NCBI GenBank assembly: GCA_020444175.1
Contig: JAHLLM010000031.1
Location: forward strand, 1-64,000
Length of the DNA stretch: 64,000 bases
Source: Desulfobulbaceae bacterium
GTDB taxonomy: Bacteria; Desulfobacterota; Desulfobulbia; Desulfobulbales; SURF-16
Direction of reading: 5' to 3'
Shown here: piece by piece, positions 39,280-48,323 of the stretch
Numbering within the stretch: the stretch's first letter is position 1
Layout: each line of letters starts with the position of its first letter
Made by a program: the position numbers and the translations under genes
The notes under the pieces: model-generated
The model's database searches: none
What the model was told of the DNA's origin: nothing
What the model saw: only the letters and a program-made list of their open reading frames with translations

Positions 39280-40253
39280 CAAAGCCAGTTCTTTTGCTCC
39301 GCGGCAGCTACAACAAGCTTTTTAAGACCCTGGATAAAACGGGGCATGACATTCAGCGACTCTGTACGCCGCAGGACAAGCCCCAACTCTTCAGCCAGCT
39401 CCTTGTACTGAATATCTATTTCATAGAGAGTCTCAACGTGGTCGGAAACAAAACTGATCGGCACCATGAGGATATTCTTTCCGCCCTGGCCGGCAATTTC
39501 TTGCATCATTTCCGGAGTGGATGGAGTGAGCCACTCAACTGGCCCGCTCCTGCTCTGGAAACAGAGTCTGCCTTTGATGCCGGTCAGCTTTTCAAGGGCA
39601 CGAATCGTCTTGTCCATGTCCTTCAGGTAGGGATCACCTTCTTCAATGAATTTGACAGGGAGACTGTGGGCACTGTAAACGAGCTGCACGTCTTCATCCT
39701 TAAACAACTTCATTCCCTCCAGGACTGTATCAGCAAGGGTGGCAATATAATCTTCCTGGTCAGGCCAGGCGGCGACCTCTGCAATATCAAATCCAGGCTT
39801 GAATGTGGCGGCAACCTCATGCAGGTCATCAAGCGACGAACCGGTGGTGGCTTTTGAATAGTGGGGATACAGAGTCAGGGCGACAACACGCGAGATATTA
39901 TTGTCGGCGAGCTCCTGCAAGGTTTCCCGGGCAAAAGGCTTCCAGTAGCGCATGGCCATTGTTACTGAAAAAGAACCTGTTGCACCGAGCTCTTTCTCCA
40001 GCGCCCCCCCCTGTTGCCGCGTCAAACTGAGCAAAGGAGAGCCTCCGCCGATAAGCCTGTAGCCTTGTTGACTCTTTGGCGCCCGACGCCAGGCAATAAA
40101 CCGGGCAATGGGTTTCTGCAGAAACTTCGGCCCCAGGCGTATAATTTTCCGGTCGGAGAAAAGGTTATAGAGAAAGGGCTCCACATCCTGGAGGCGCTCA
40201 GGCCCTCCCAGGTTGAGCAATATGACGGCGATTTTTTTCTGCGGGTCCGCCAT
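39279..40253 (-). CDS. hemH: ferrochelatase
   Basis: A 324-residue enzyme that inserts ferrous iron into protoporphyrin (or coproporphyrin) in the last or next-to-last step of heme synthesis. Typical sequences are VILLNLGGPERLQDVEPFL at the start, the catalytic YSAHSLPVKFIEEGDPY, and FVSDHVETLYEIDI near the end. ATG at 40253 is chosen because a run to the upstream ATG would add a hydrophobic tail foreign to the family, and GGAGCG lies nine bases before. It starts one base after the stop of the HD phosphohydrolase gene. Confidence 0.96.
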   Translation of the reverse strand: MADPQKKIAVILLNLGGPERLQDVEPFLYNLFSDRKIIRLGPKFLQKPIARFIAWRRAPKSQQGYRLIGGGSPLLSLTRQQGGALEKELGATGSFSVTMAMRYWKPFARETLQELADNNISRVVALTLYPHYSKATTGSSLDDLHEVAATFKPGFDIAEVAAWPDQEDYIATLADTVLEGMKLFKDEDVQLVYSAHSLPVKFIEEGDPYLKDMDKTIRALEKLTGIKGRLCFQSRSGPVEWLTPSTPEMMQEIAGQGGKNILMVPISFVSDHVETLYEIDIQYKELAEELGLVLRRTESLNVMPRFIQGLKKLVVAAAEQKNWL

Positions 40254-40254
40254 A

Positions 40255-40815
40255 TCAAGCGCTCCAGCCTTTTTGAGACAGAATAAGAGCGCCAACATCA
40301 GGAGGGGCAAACTCAAGACCTGTAAAAATCCGTTTCTCCATCTGCTGACACTTCTTGAAGTTCTCCATTATGGACTCATAGCGGTATTTACTGCTGCTCC
40401 CATATCTTTCCAGGATATACGCCAAACGGTCATCAAGACTGACAACCTTATCATGGTTCACCCTTTTATCTGCATAATAGACAATTTCTTTTTCCGTAAT
40501 ATCTCCGCGGCCGTTACTTTTAATCAATACGTGTTCAGCCACGATATCGGCCACTTCATCAAATTCATGTTTGCGACAGATCTCTTCACCAACAGAGGCA
40601 TGGTCGCAGCCCCCGTTCAGACACGGCGTCTTGGCAATATCATGGAGCAAGGAAGAGGCTATGACCAGATCAAGATTCAAGGGGTCACCTCTCTGGATAT
40701 AAGCCTGGGAAATTAACTCTGCAACCCGGCAGACAATAATGGAGTGGGCCTTTATATTGTCCAGCATCCGGTACTGGTCCATAAGCTGGTAACAGGTTTC
40801 AACGTTTGGGATCAT
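40255..40815 (-). CDS. HD-domain phosphohydrolase
   Basis: A 186-residue protein with an HD metal site: His in DNIKAHSIIVC, the HD pair in SSLLHDIAKTPC, His in CDHASVGEEI and Asp in SLDDRLAYI. Substrates of such small HD proteins are often nucleotides, but nothing in the sequence shows which. It lies between hemE and hemH and is likely co-transcribed with them. Confidence 0.88.
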   Translation of the reverse strand: MIPNVETCYQLMDQYRMLDNIKAHSIIVCRVAELISQAYIQRGDPLNLDLVIASSLLHDIAKTPCLNGGCDHASVGEEICRKHEFDEVADIVAEHVLIKSNGRGDITEKEIVYYADKRVNHDKVVSLDDRLAYILERYGSSSKYRYESIMENFKKCQQMEKRIFTGLEFAPPDVGALILSQKGWSA

Positions 40816-40908
40816 CGCCTTCCATAAGCTGCAAAACCCACGAAAAGTCAGAAGGAAACTCGGCTCTTTGTGGGTTTTGAAGTGTGCAATTTTTACTATT
40901 TTACTTAA

Positions 40909-41937
40909 TTATTTCGCAGTTAACCGATGTACGGTATCAACGACAAACTTGGCTTTTTCCGGCGGAGTTTCCGGCAGAATGCCATGGCCGAGATTAAAGA
41001 TATGGCCTTTAGCCCCCTTGGCGCCATCAAGAATGCGCTGGATACGTTTTTCCAGCTTGTCCTCAGGCAGGAGCAATGCGCAAGGATCAAGGTTTCCCTG
41101 TACAGCGATATCCGGACCGATAATTTTCACAGCCTCCTCAATCTGAACACGCCAGTCCAGGCCGAGCACGTCCGCACCGCAGGTCTTGGTCTTTTCAAGC
41201 AGGGTGGCGCCATTGTTGGCAAAGTAGATAAGCGGTACCCCTGCAGGCTTTAAGGCGTTGATAATTCTCTTCACATAAGGCAGAGCAAATTCTTCAAAAT
41301 CACAGAGCGCCAGTGCCCCGGCCCATGAGTCAAATACCTGCAGAGCCTGTGCTCCGGCCTCGGCCTGGGCCTGCAAGTAGGAAATGACCGAATCCGTTAC
41401 CTTATCCATCATGTTTGCATAAATTTCCGGGGCAGCATACATCATCTTCTTGGTCTCAAAAAAACTTTTCGAAGAACCGCCTTCTATCATATAGGTGGCC
41501 AGGGTAAAAGGCGCTCCGCAGAATCCGATCAGAGGCACCTTCTGAGCCAGTTCCTTCCGGAGAAGGCGGATGGTGTCCATGACATAGCCGAGTTTATCCG
41601 TCGGATCCGGCACAATCAGCTTATCAACGTCAGCCTGGCTGCGCACAGGATGAGGCAGTACCGGCCCCCGTTTTTCCTGGAACTCCAGATCCATTCCCAT
41701 TGCCTCGGGGGTGACGAGAATATCGGAGAAAAGGATTGCCGCATCAACCCCAAGGATATCAACGGGCTGCAATGTTACCTCACAGGCAAGTTCCGGTGTT
41801 TTACACAATTCCAGGAATGTTACCTTGCCGCGCACCTTATGATAATCAGGCAGATAACGTCCGGCCTGTCGCATAATCCATATGGGGGTATGGTCAACTG
41901 CTTCTCCCTTGCATGCCCTGAGAAAATTTGTATTCAT
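40909..41937 (-). CDS. hemE: uroporphyrinogen decarboxylase
   Basis: A 342-residue enzyme converting uroporphyrinogen III to coproporphyrinogen III. The signature PIWIMRQAGRYLPDYHKVR at the N-terminus and ILFSDILVTPEAMG are both present, as is the C-terminal FNLGHGILPETPPEKA. AAAGGAATAACG precedes the ATG. Upstream lies a palindrome-flanked run of GGTTTGGTT repeats. Together with hemH it marks the protoporphyrin or coproporphyrin route of heme synthesis. Confidence 0.97.
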   Translation of the reverse strand: MNTNFLRACKGEAVDHTPIWIMRQAGRYLPDYHKVRGKVTFLELCKTPELACEVTLQPVDILGVDAAILFSDILVTPEAMGMDLEFQEKRGPVLPHPVRSQADVDKLIVPDPTDKLGYVMDTIRLLRKELAQKVPLIGFCGAPFTLATYMIEGGSSKSFFETKKMMYAAPEIYANMMDKVTDSVISYLQAQAEAGAQALQVFDSWAGALALCDFEEFALPYVKRIINALKPAGVPLIYFANNGATLLEKTKTCGADVLGLDWRVQIEEAVKIIGPDIAVQGNLDPCALLLPEDKLEKRIQRILDGAKGAKGHIFNLGHGILPETPPEKAKFVVDTVHRLTAK

Positions 41938-41948
41938 TCGTTATTCCT

Positions 41949-42069
41949 TTTAATTCGTTCGATTGGTTTGGTTGGTTCCATTGGCTCGATTGGTTTGGTT
42001 GGTTTGGTTGGTTTGGTTGGTTCGATCAGGCAACCAAATAACCAATCAAACCAGTTCAACGAATCGACC
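41949..42069. repeat. tandem/inverted repeat upstream of hemE
   Basis: Three to four direct copies of the 9-mer GGTTTGGTT (about 41990-42023) are flanked by AATTCGTTCGATTGGTTTGG and its near-complement CCAATCAAACCAGTTCAACG. The whole tract is thus an imperfect palindrome with a repetitive middle. It separates hemE from the radical SAM gene. Confidence 0.75.
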
Positions 42070-42076
42070 CGTTACG

Positions 42077-43138
42077 TTATTTCTGCAATTTCATGGGCAC
42101 ATGCGAACAGAATGGCTCTTCCGCCATATAATCGCCGTGAATAGCGTAAGCCCGGGCTCGACAGCCGCCGCAGACATTCACATACTCACAGGCTCCACAC
42201 CGTCCTTTATAGCTTTTGAAATCACGCATATCATGAAAAAGCTTGGAATTTTCCCAGATATCCTGAAATGATTTCTCACGGATATTGCCTGCGCTTTTCG
42301 GAAAATAGCTGCAGGGAAGGACATTGCCATCAACATCGATCAGACAGATAAGCTGCCCGGCAAGGCAGCCCTTGGAGCCACCGGTAGAAAACTTCAGGCT
42401 GCGCCGTTTAAAGTCATCGCCGCTCTCCTTGTTTTTCTGAAGCACTATACGATAGTAGCTGGGTGCGCATGTCGGTCTGACCAACATGTCCTCTTCCTCT
42501 TTTTCCATGTCGTAATGCCACTCGAGCACATCTTCATAATCTTCCATGGAGACGAGTTCTTCCATTATATCCTCACCCCGGCCGGTGGGAACAATCATGA
42601 ACATATACCAGGCCGTTGCGCCAAGCTCTTTGGCCAGCTTGTAGATTTTCGGGATTTCTTTCTGATTTCTCTTGGTAAACGAAGAGTTAATTAAAAAGGA
42701 AATGCCATGTTTTTTAAAAAGTTTTGCAGCATTAATGGTACCGTCAAATGCCCCCTCCTGATTCCGGAAATCATCGTGGATCTCGGGGGATGCACCGTCG
42801 AGGCTCAGGGATACCATTTTAATGCCGGCGTCCTTGATCTTAACGCAAATTTCTTCTGTGACCAAGGTGCCGTTGGTGGCAAGGCACATGCGCAGACCTT
42901 TGTCTGCTCCATAGGTGGCAATATCAAATACATCTTTGCGCAACAGAGGCTCACCGCCCGAGAGAACCATGACCGGATTGGCATATGAGGAAATATCATC
43001 AAGCACCCTTTTGGCTTCTTCAAGTGAAAAATCCGGGTGCCCCTGAATCTCAAGCTCTGAAGAGGAACGGCAGTGTACGCATTTCAAGTTGCAGCGTCGG
43101 GTAATTTCCCAGGCTATCCATTTTGCTTCAAATTTCAT
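42077..43138 (-). CDS. radical SAM/SPASM protein, AhbD/NirJ-like
   Basis: A 353-residue radical SAM enzyme. The [4Fe-4S]-SAM site is CNLKCVHC (residues about 15-22), followed by [12 protein letters not shown]. The C-terminal SPASM-type cluster region has [19 protein letters not shown] plus further cysteines (GCLAGQ, PCSYF, FCSH). The overall pattern resembles the heme-synthesis enzymes AhbC/AhbD and the heme d1 enzyme NirJ, which modify porphyrin side chains. Position directly upstream of hemE on the same strand supports a tetrapyrrole role. Which reaction it performs is open, since hemE and hemH imply a different route from the siroheme-based Ahb pathway. Confidence 0.85.
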   Translation of the reverse strand: MKFEAKWIAWEITRRCNLKCVHCRSSSELEIQGHPDFSLEEAKRVLDDISSYANPVMVLSGGEPLLRKDVFDIATYGADKGLRMCLATNGTLVTEEICVKIKDAGIKMVSLSLDGASPEIHDDFRNQEGAFDGTINAAKLFKKHGISFLINSSFTKRNQKEIPKIYKLAKELGATAWYMFMIVPTGRGEDIMEELVSMEDYEDVLEWHYDMEKEEEDMLVRPTCAPSYYRIVLQKNKESGDDFKRRSLKFSTGGSKGCLAGQLICLIDVDGNVLPCSYFPKSAGNIREKSFQDIWENSKLFHDMRDFKSYKGRCGACEYVNVCGGCRARAYAIHGDYMAEEPFCSHVPMKLQK

Positions 43139-43168
43139 GTCGTTTCCTTATTTAACTGGTATTTGAAC

Positions 43169-44488
43169 TTACAAATAATCCGCCGCCACTCCGGCCAGAG
43201 GGCTTCTTTCACTTTTTCTCAGAGTAATATGACCGTGGATGGGCAATTGCTTTAAGCGCTCCACAGTATAAGTCAAACCGTTACTGCTGGAATCAAGATA
43301 GGGATTATCGATCTGGTAGGGATCACCGGTGAGCACCATCTTCGTCCCTTCCCCGGCCCTGCTTATTATAGTCTTTATCTCATGGGGGGTCAAATTCTGA
43401 GCCTCATCAACAATAACAAACTGACCAGAAATCGACCGCCCGCGAATATAGGTCAGAGCCTCCATTTCAACAATATGATCTTTCAGCAACTGCTCGGTCT
43501 TCTGCCGCAAGGATTTATCGTCTTCGCGATTTTTTGGCAGCTTGCCGCTTCCCATGAGAAAAGCCAGGTTATCAAATATCGGTTGCATCCAATGGGCCAG
43601 TTTTTCTTCTTTATCACCGGGCATATATCCCAAATCCTTGCCAAGAGGGATGATCGGTCTTGAGACAAGTATTTTTTCATAACGCTTATTAATAACCACC
43701 TCTTCAAGGCCAGCGGCCAGGGCAAGCAGCGTCTTGCCGGTACCCGCCTGCCCGACGATTGTTACAATTTGGACATCCGGGTCGAGTAAAAGTTCCATAC
43801 ACATGCGCTGTTCTTTGCTGCGGCTGCGAATCTGCCAGGCCGTATCATATTGGGGAATAAGCTTGACCAACTTTTCTTCACTTACCGCACGGGCCAGGGC
43901 CGTATGTTTGGGATCAGCCTCATCCTGAAGCAGGACAAACTCATTGGGGGTAAAATCAAGTCCTTCCGCCTGCACTTCACGATTTTTATAAAACGTGTCT
44001 ATCAGGTCTCCCGGCACTTCAATTTCGCGGTATCCGGAAAAAAGTTCATCAAAATTCACTTTCTGCTTTTCAAAGTCCATGACCTCAAGGCCAAAGGCAT
44101 CCGCTTTGAGACGCGCATTGATATCCTTGGATACAAAAATAACCTTTTCACCCTGCTTGAAAATAGTATAGGCAACGGCCAGAATTCGATTATCGGCAAC
44201 TTTCAGATCAATTCCGGGATTTTCAATATTCTTTCCTTCAATGGCAATCTTCAGAATTCCGCCATTTTCCATCTCAACCCCTTCGGATAACTTGCCCCGA
44301 CACCGGAGGTGATCAAGCTCTCTGATAACCCGGCGGGCATTTCTTCCCAACTCATCGCTTCTTGACTTAAACTTGTCCAGCTCTTCAATAACCGACATGG
44401 GCAAAACGACATAATTATCGGAAAAAGAGCCTATTGAATCGGCATTATGAAGCAGAACATTGGTATCAAGAACAAAATATTTTCTCAT
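43169..44488 (-). CDS. PIN-domain/PhoH-family ATPase
   Basis: A 439-residue protein with an N-terminal PIN ribonuclease domain (about 1-140; LDTNVLLHN, with acidic residues in VIEELDKFK and KVADNRILAVA) and a C-terminal PhoH ATPase domain (Walker A GQAGTGKTLLALAAG, Walker B VIVDEAQNLTP). This two-domain architecture is known as PhoH2/YlaK and has RNA-unwinding and RNase activity in studied members. It is the most upstream gene of the minus-strand heme gene string and lies 30 bases before the radical SAM gene. Confidence 0.95.
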   Translation of the reverse strand: MRKYFVLDTNVLLHNADSIGSFSDNYVVLPMSVIEELDKFKSRSDELGRNARRVIRELDHLRCRGKLSEGVEMENGGILKIAIEGKNIENPGIDLKVADNRILAVAYTIFKQGEKVIFVSKDINARLKADAFGLEVMDFEKQKVNFDELFSGYREIEVPGDLIDTFYKNREVQAEGLDFTPNEFVLLQDEADPKHTALARAVSEEKLVKLIPQYDTAWQIRSRSKEQRMCMELLLDPDVQIVTIVGQAGTGKTLLALAAGLEEVVINKRYEKILVSRPIIPLGKDLGYMPGDKEEKLAHWMQPIFDNLAFLMGSGKLPKNREDDKSLRQKTEQLLKDHIVEMEALTYIRGRSISGQFVIVDEAQNLTPHEIKTIISRAGEGTKMVLTGDPYQIDNPYLDSSSNGLTYTVERLKQLPIHGHITLRKSERSPLAGVAADYL

Positions 44489-44818
44489 CGTTTGGTTATC
44501 TCTTTATTTATGAAAAAGGTTAAAAAATGCCCCAAGGAAAGCTTGGGGAACTCGCAAAAAACTCTGAAGCTGACCATTCGCAACGGCTCATCAAGACCTG
44601 CTGCGCGACAGGCGTTTCAGATGGTGGTCGAGCGGTTTATTGCGAGACCCTCGGAACCTTGAGGCTTTATAAGCGGCTACAAATTAGTATGAAACAGAGC
44701 AAAACCGCAAGTAAAAGTTACCACAAAGGACCACCTTTACCCTTTCCAAACCTAAAGATGCACTCAAACTCTGAATTGATGCAGCATACGTAACCCGATT
44801 ATGCTATAAAGAGCAGTC
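44489..44818. other. divergent intergenic region with family D repeat
   Basis: About 330 bases between the PIN-PhoH gene and nadE. A family D element fills its middle (44535-44655). Short frames crossing the repeat are not credible genes. Confidence 0.55.
44535..44655 (+). repeat. palindromic repeat, family D, copy 2 (diverged)
   Basis: Starts near AACTCGCAAAAAACTCTGAAG with GCTGACCATTCGCAACGG, and ends near GTCGAGCGGTTTATTGCGAG. These match the outer and inner blocks of the family D copies at 36472 and 52881 with many changes. Confidence 0.6.
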
Positions 44819-46456
44819 ATGAAGCTTGCACTTGTTCAGATAAATCCCGTTATCGGGGATTTCACTCAAAATATTAAACGCATCACCGAGTGCCTCGATG
44901 CGGCACGAAGAAACGGATGCGATCTGGCAGTTTTCCCGGAACTGGCCGTTAGCGGCTATCCGCCTCAGGATTACCTGGAACACGAAGCATTCCTCAAACG
45001 CCAGGACGAAGCCTTGCTGTCTCTTAAAAAAGAGTCATCGGGCATTGGTCTGCTCTGCGGGGCAATCACCCGCCACACCGGTGCGACCGGGAAACCTCTG
45101 CACAACAGCGCCCTGCTCTTTGAAAACGGCAAGCTTATTTTCAGTACCCATAAACGCCTTCTGCCCACCTATGACGTCTTTGACGAATCCCGCTATTTTG
45201 AAGCAAGCAGCTCTAATCTTGTCTGTGCATACAAAGGGCTCAATTTAGGCATTACCATCTGCGAGGATATTTTTAACGACGAAGACAGCTTTCCACATCC
45301 ACTCTATCAAGCCAACCCGGTAGCGGACTTAAAACAAGCCGGCATGGACCTGCTGATTAACATAGCCGCCTCTCCCTACAACATGGGAAAACAGCAGATA
45401 CGCCTGAGCATTTTTTCTGATCTTTGCCGGAAATACCAGACCCCCTTGCTCTATATAAACCAGGTCGGCGGCCAGGATTCCGTGCTCTTTGACGGAGCCA
45501 GCCTTGTCCTGGACAAAAATGGAGCTCTATGCATGCAGGCCAGGTCATTTCAGGAAGACATGCTCATCGTTGACACGGAAAAACTCCGTCCTGACGCGAC
45601 AATAAAAGAAAATAATGAAACAGCACTGGTGCACCAGGCTCTTGCCATGGGCTGCCGGGATTACATCAAAAAATGCGGCTTCTCCAAGGTACTGCTTGGC
45701 CTGAGCGGCGGCATTGACTCAGCCCTGACATGCGCCATCGCCTGTGAGGCCCTGGGGCCGGAAAATGTCATGGGTGTAGCCCTGCCCTCGCCCTACACTT
45801 CCAACGAAAGCATTGAGGATGCCGGAAGCCTTGCCCAGAACCTGGGTATTCGATTTGAAATCATGCCCATCTCAGACACCTTTGCCTCATTTCGAACCAG
45901 CCTGTCGCCCCTTTTTACAGGACTTGCCGAAGATGTGACGGAGCAGAATATACAGGCCCGCATCCGGGGCACCCTGCTCATGGCCATGGCCAACAAATTT
46001 AACGCTCTCCTGCTTTCAACAGGCAACAAATCGGAAATGGCCGTGGGCTACTGCACCCTGTATGGCGATATGTGCGGGGCCCTCTCCGTGCTTTCGGATG
46101 TGCCCAAACAACTGGTCTACGACCTTTCCCGTTACGTGAACCGGCATGTCGAAATTATCCCCGTCAGAACCATTGAAAAACCTCCCAGCGCCGAACTGGC
46201 CCCGGACCAGAAAGACCAGGACGACCTGCCGCCCTATGAAGTTCTTGATCCAATTCTGCAGGCCTATCTTGAAGAACATCTTGCCATTGATGCTATTGTG
46301 GACATGGGCTTTGACAGAAATATTGTTGAAGATACGGTGCGGCGCATTAAACGGAATGAATATAAAAGACAACAGGCCGCCATGGGGCTCAAGGTTACCT
46401 CCAAGGCCTTTGGTTTTGGCCGCCGCTACCCCATAGCCCAGAGGTTCATGGAGTAA
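44819..46456 (+). CDS. nadE: glutamine-dependent NAD synthetase
   Basis: A 545-residue two-domain enzyme making NAD from deamido-NAD with glutamine. The N-terminal nitrilase-like glutaminase has its Glu (AVFPELAVSGYPP), Lys (STHKRLLPTYDVFDE) and Cys (GITICEDIFND). The C-terminal synthetase has the pyrophosphatase loop GLSGGIDSALT and LSTGNKSEMAVGY. Length fits the family. Its stop TAA shares a base with the ATG of the multiheme cytochrome gene. Confidence 0.97.
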   Translation: MKLALVQINPVIGDFTQNIKRITECLDAARRNGCDLAVFPELAVSGYPPQDYLEHEAFLKRQDEALLSLKKESSGIGLLCGAITRHTGATGKPLHNSALLFENGKLIFSTHKRLLPTYDVFDESRYFEASSSNLVCAYKGLNLGITICEDIFNDEDSFPHPLYQANPVADLKQAGMDLLINIAASPYNMGKQQIRLSIFSDLCRKYQTPLLYINQVGGQDSVLFDGASLVLDKNGALCMQARSFQEDMLIVDTEKLRPDATIKENNETALVHQALAMGCRDYIKKCGFSKVLLGLSGGIDSALTCAIACEALGPENVMGVALPSPYTSNESIEDAGSLAQNLGIRFEIMPISDTFASFRTSLSPLFTGLAEDVTEQNIQARIRGTLLMAMANKFNALLLSTGNKSEMAVGYCTLYGDMCGALSVLSDVPKQLVYDLSRYVNRHVEIIPVRTIEKPPSAELAPDQKDQDDLPPYEVLDPILQAYLEEHLAIDAIVDMGFDRNIVEDTVRRIKRNEYKRQQAAMGLKVTSKAFGFGRRYPIAQRFME

Positions 46457-48177
46457 TGTCTAAACGACTGGCCCTTTTCTTCATCCTTGTCTGCGTCCTT
46501 TTTCTTGTTATCCGGGAAAACATGACAAAGCGGCCGGAACGGCTTGAGCAGACCACTTCAGGGCAGGTGGAGATGTGCCTTTCCTGCCATAAAACTGAGA
46601 AACTTGACCGGGCCCACGACCGCCTTGTGGTGGGGTGTTCGCCATGTCATCTTGGCGACCCGCTGGCCATAGATAAGGAAAAGGCCCATCAGGGCATGCC
46701 GAAAAACCCCGGCGACCTGCGGGTTGTTGAACAGACCTGCGGCATCGAGGGCTGCCATGCCCCGGACGTTAAAAAAGTAAAGAATTCTCTCATGGCCACC
46801 AACAGGGGCATCCTGTCCACCCTTCTTTACTATTGGGGAGAAGCGCCGAACCAGAACGGTGATTATTCGGTGGAGCAACTCATCAACAGCGGACAGACAT
46901 CGCTTGCCATCGACTATTACCGCAAACTGTGCGGCACCTGCCATCTCTGGAAGCAACGGGGCGACCTGCCCGGATTTTTCGGTGAAAAAGGAGGAGGATG
47001 CACGGCCTGTCACTTTATTAAGGACGACAGTCTTTCCGAAGAAGAAGCCAAAAAAGTCCACCCGCAGATCATAAAAAAAGTGCCTGTTAAAAACTGTGTG
47101 CGCTGCCATAACAGGAGCGGCCGCATCGGCATCTCCTACACAGGCGTCTATGAATCGGAAAACTACGGCACCCCATATAAAAAAGGGGAAATGTCCGAAA
47201 AAAGGCTGCCAGGTCAGCGCTTTTATCTTGATCTTCCCCCGGACATTCATCATCAGAAAGGCATGGTATGTATTGATTGCCATACCAGAAACGAGATAAT
47301 GGGAGACGGCACCAATTACGCCCATTACGAGCAGCAGCTTGAAATAAGCTGCCAGGATTGCCATTATCAGGAAAATGCTGAAACTGAAGAACATCGTGAA
47401 AGAGGAGTGACCCGTAAAGGCAACAAACTCACCAACATCGGACACGATGAAAAGGGCTGGTTCCTGACCAACAAAATAACAGACAAAAGGCATCCGCTTC
47501 ACGCCGCTAAAAAGGGAGTATGCGATTACAGCGGACACAAGAGAGTGGGCTGCGAGGCCTGCCACTCAAGCTGGGTGCCGCAATGTTATGGCTGCCACGT
47601 CAAAAGGGACATGACCGACACCCATCTTGACAAGCTCACCCTGGAGGAAACCCCGGGCTGGTGGAACGAGGGCCGCTCCTACATCCGTTATGAACGCCCC
47701 ATGCTTGCTGTCTGGGATAATGAGGTGGTTATCGTCACGCCCGGCTGCCAGGATATCATTACCCTGATAGACGAAAAGGGCCAACCGGAACGCCAGTTCA
47801 ACAGTCTGACCATGGCAGCCCTTAACCCGCATACCACCCAGGCAAAGGGACGAACCTGCGCTGAATGCCATACATCCACCAAGGTCATGGGCCTTGGGGA
47901 AGGAACAGCCTGGAAGGAAAACGGCACCTGGCATTTTAAGGGACTTGACCAGGGTCTCAAAACGGAACCTGGGCTGACGCCTCCCCTTGATGCTTACGTC
48001 ACCATAGAGGGCGAGCCCCTGCAGAAGAGCTCCAGGCCAAATCTGCGGCCCTTTAACAAGGAGGAGCTGACCCGGATTCTGCGGATTGGCCAATGCATAG
48101 AATGCCACAAGGAATACAGCGATCCGGCCTATAAAAATTTCGGCCCGGAAACAAAATGTCCTGTTTTTAAGGAATAG
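46456..48177 (+). CDS. membrane-anchored multiheme cytochrome c (12 heme motifs)
   Basis: A 573-residue protein with an N-terminal membrane anchor or uncleaved signal (about 4-22) and a periplasmic body. I count eleven CxxCH motifs (CLSCH, CSPCH, CGTCH, CTACH, CVRCH, CIDCH, CQDCH, CEACH, CYGCH, CAECH, CIECH) and one CX4CH (CGIEGCH) near residue 95. It thus may carry 12 hemes. The spacing is irregular and I do not recognise a catalytic family such as nitrite reductase or octaheme reductases. Overlap with nadE suggests coupled translation. A role in periplasmic electron transfer is likely; the partner is unknown. Confidence 0.92.
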   Translation: MSKRLALFFILVCVLFLVIRENMTKRPERLEQTTSGQVEMCLSCHKTEKLDRAHDRLVVGCSPCHLGDPLAIDKEKAHQGMPKNPGDLRVVEQTCGIEGCHAPDVKKVKNSLMATNRGILSTLLYYWGEAPNQNGDYSVEQLINSGQTSLAIDYYRKLCGTCHLWKQRGDLPGFFGEKGGGCTACHFIKDDSLSEEEAKKVHPQIIKKVPVKNCVRCHNRSGRIGISYTGVYESENYGTPYKKGEMSEKRLPGQRFYLDLPPDIHHQKGMVCIDCHTRNEIMGDGTNYAHYEQQLEISCQDCHYQENAETEEHRERGVTRKGNKLTNIGHDEKGWFLTNKITDKRHPLHAAKKGVCDYSGHKRVGCEACHSSWVPQCYGCHVKRDMTDTHLDKLTLEETPGWWNEGRSYIRYERPMLAVWDNEVVIVTPGCQDIITLIDEKGQPERQFNSLTMAALNPHTTQAKGRTCAECHTSTKVMGLGEGTAWKENGTWHFKGLDQGLKTEPGLTPPLDAYVTIEGEPLQKSSRPNLRPFNKEELTRILRIGQCIECHKEYSDPAYKNFGPETKCPVFKE

Positions 48178-48189
48178 GAGAAAAAATAT

Positions 48190-48242
48190 AAATCAAAAAT
48201 CAAAAGGCAAAAATCAAAAGTTAAAAGTTAAAAGTTAAAAAG
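48190..48242 (+). repeat. AT-rich repeat with 7-bp unit (AAAAGTT)
   Basis: Direct repeats of AAAAGTT, preceded by looser AAATCAAAAG copies, occupy the start of the gap between the multiheme cytochrome gene and hisD. The remainder of the gap is AT-rich and gene-free. Confidence 0.7.
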
Positions 48243-48323
48243 AAGGTGCCATCTCGTAAGTTTTCCTTTATTTTTGCATTTTGCATTTTGAATTCAGATC
48301 TTTTTTTTTAACGAGGTTTAGCA

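Noticed and set aside
41949-42069. CRISPR array in the GGTTTGGTT region
   Set aside because: Units are 9 bp without unique spacers; a simple tandem repeat explains it.
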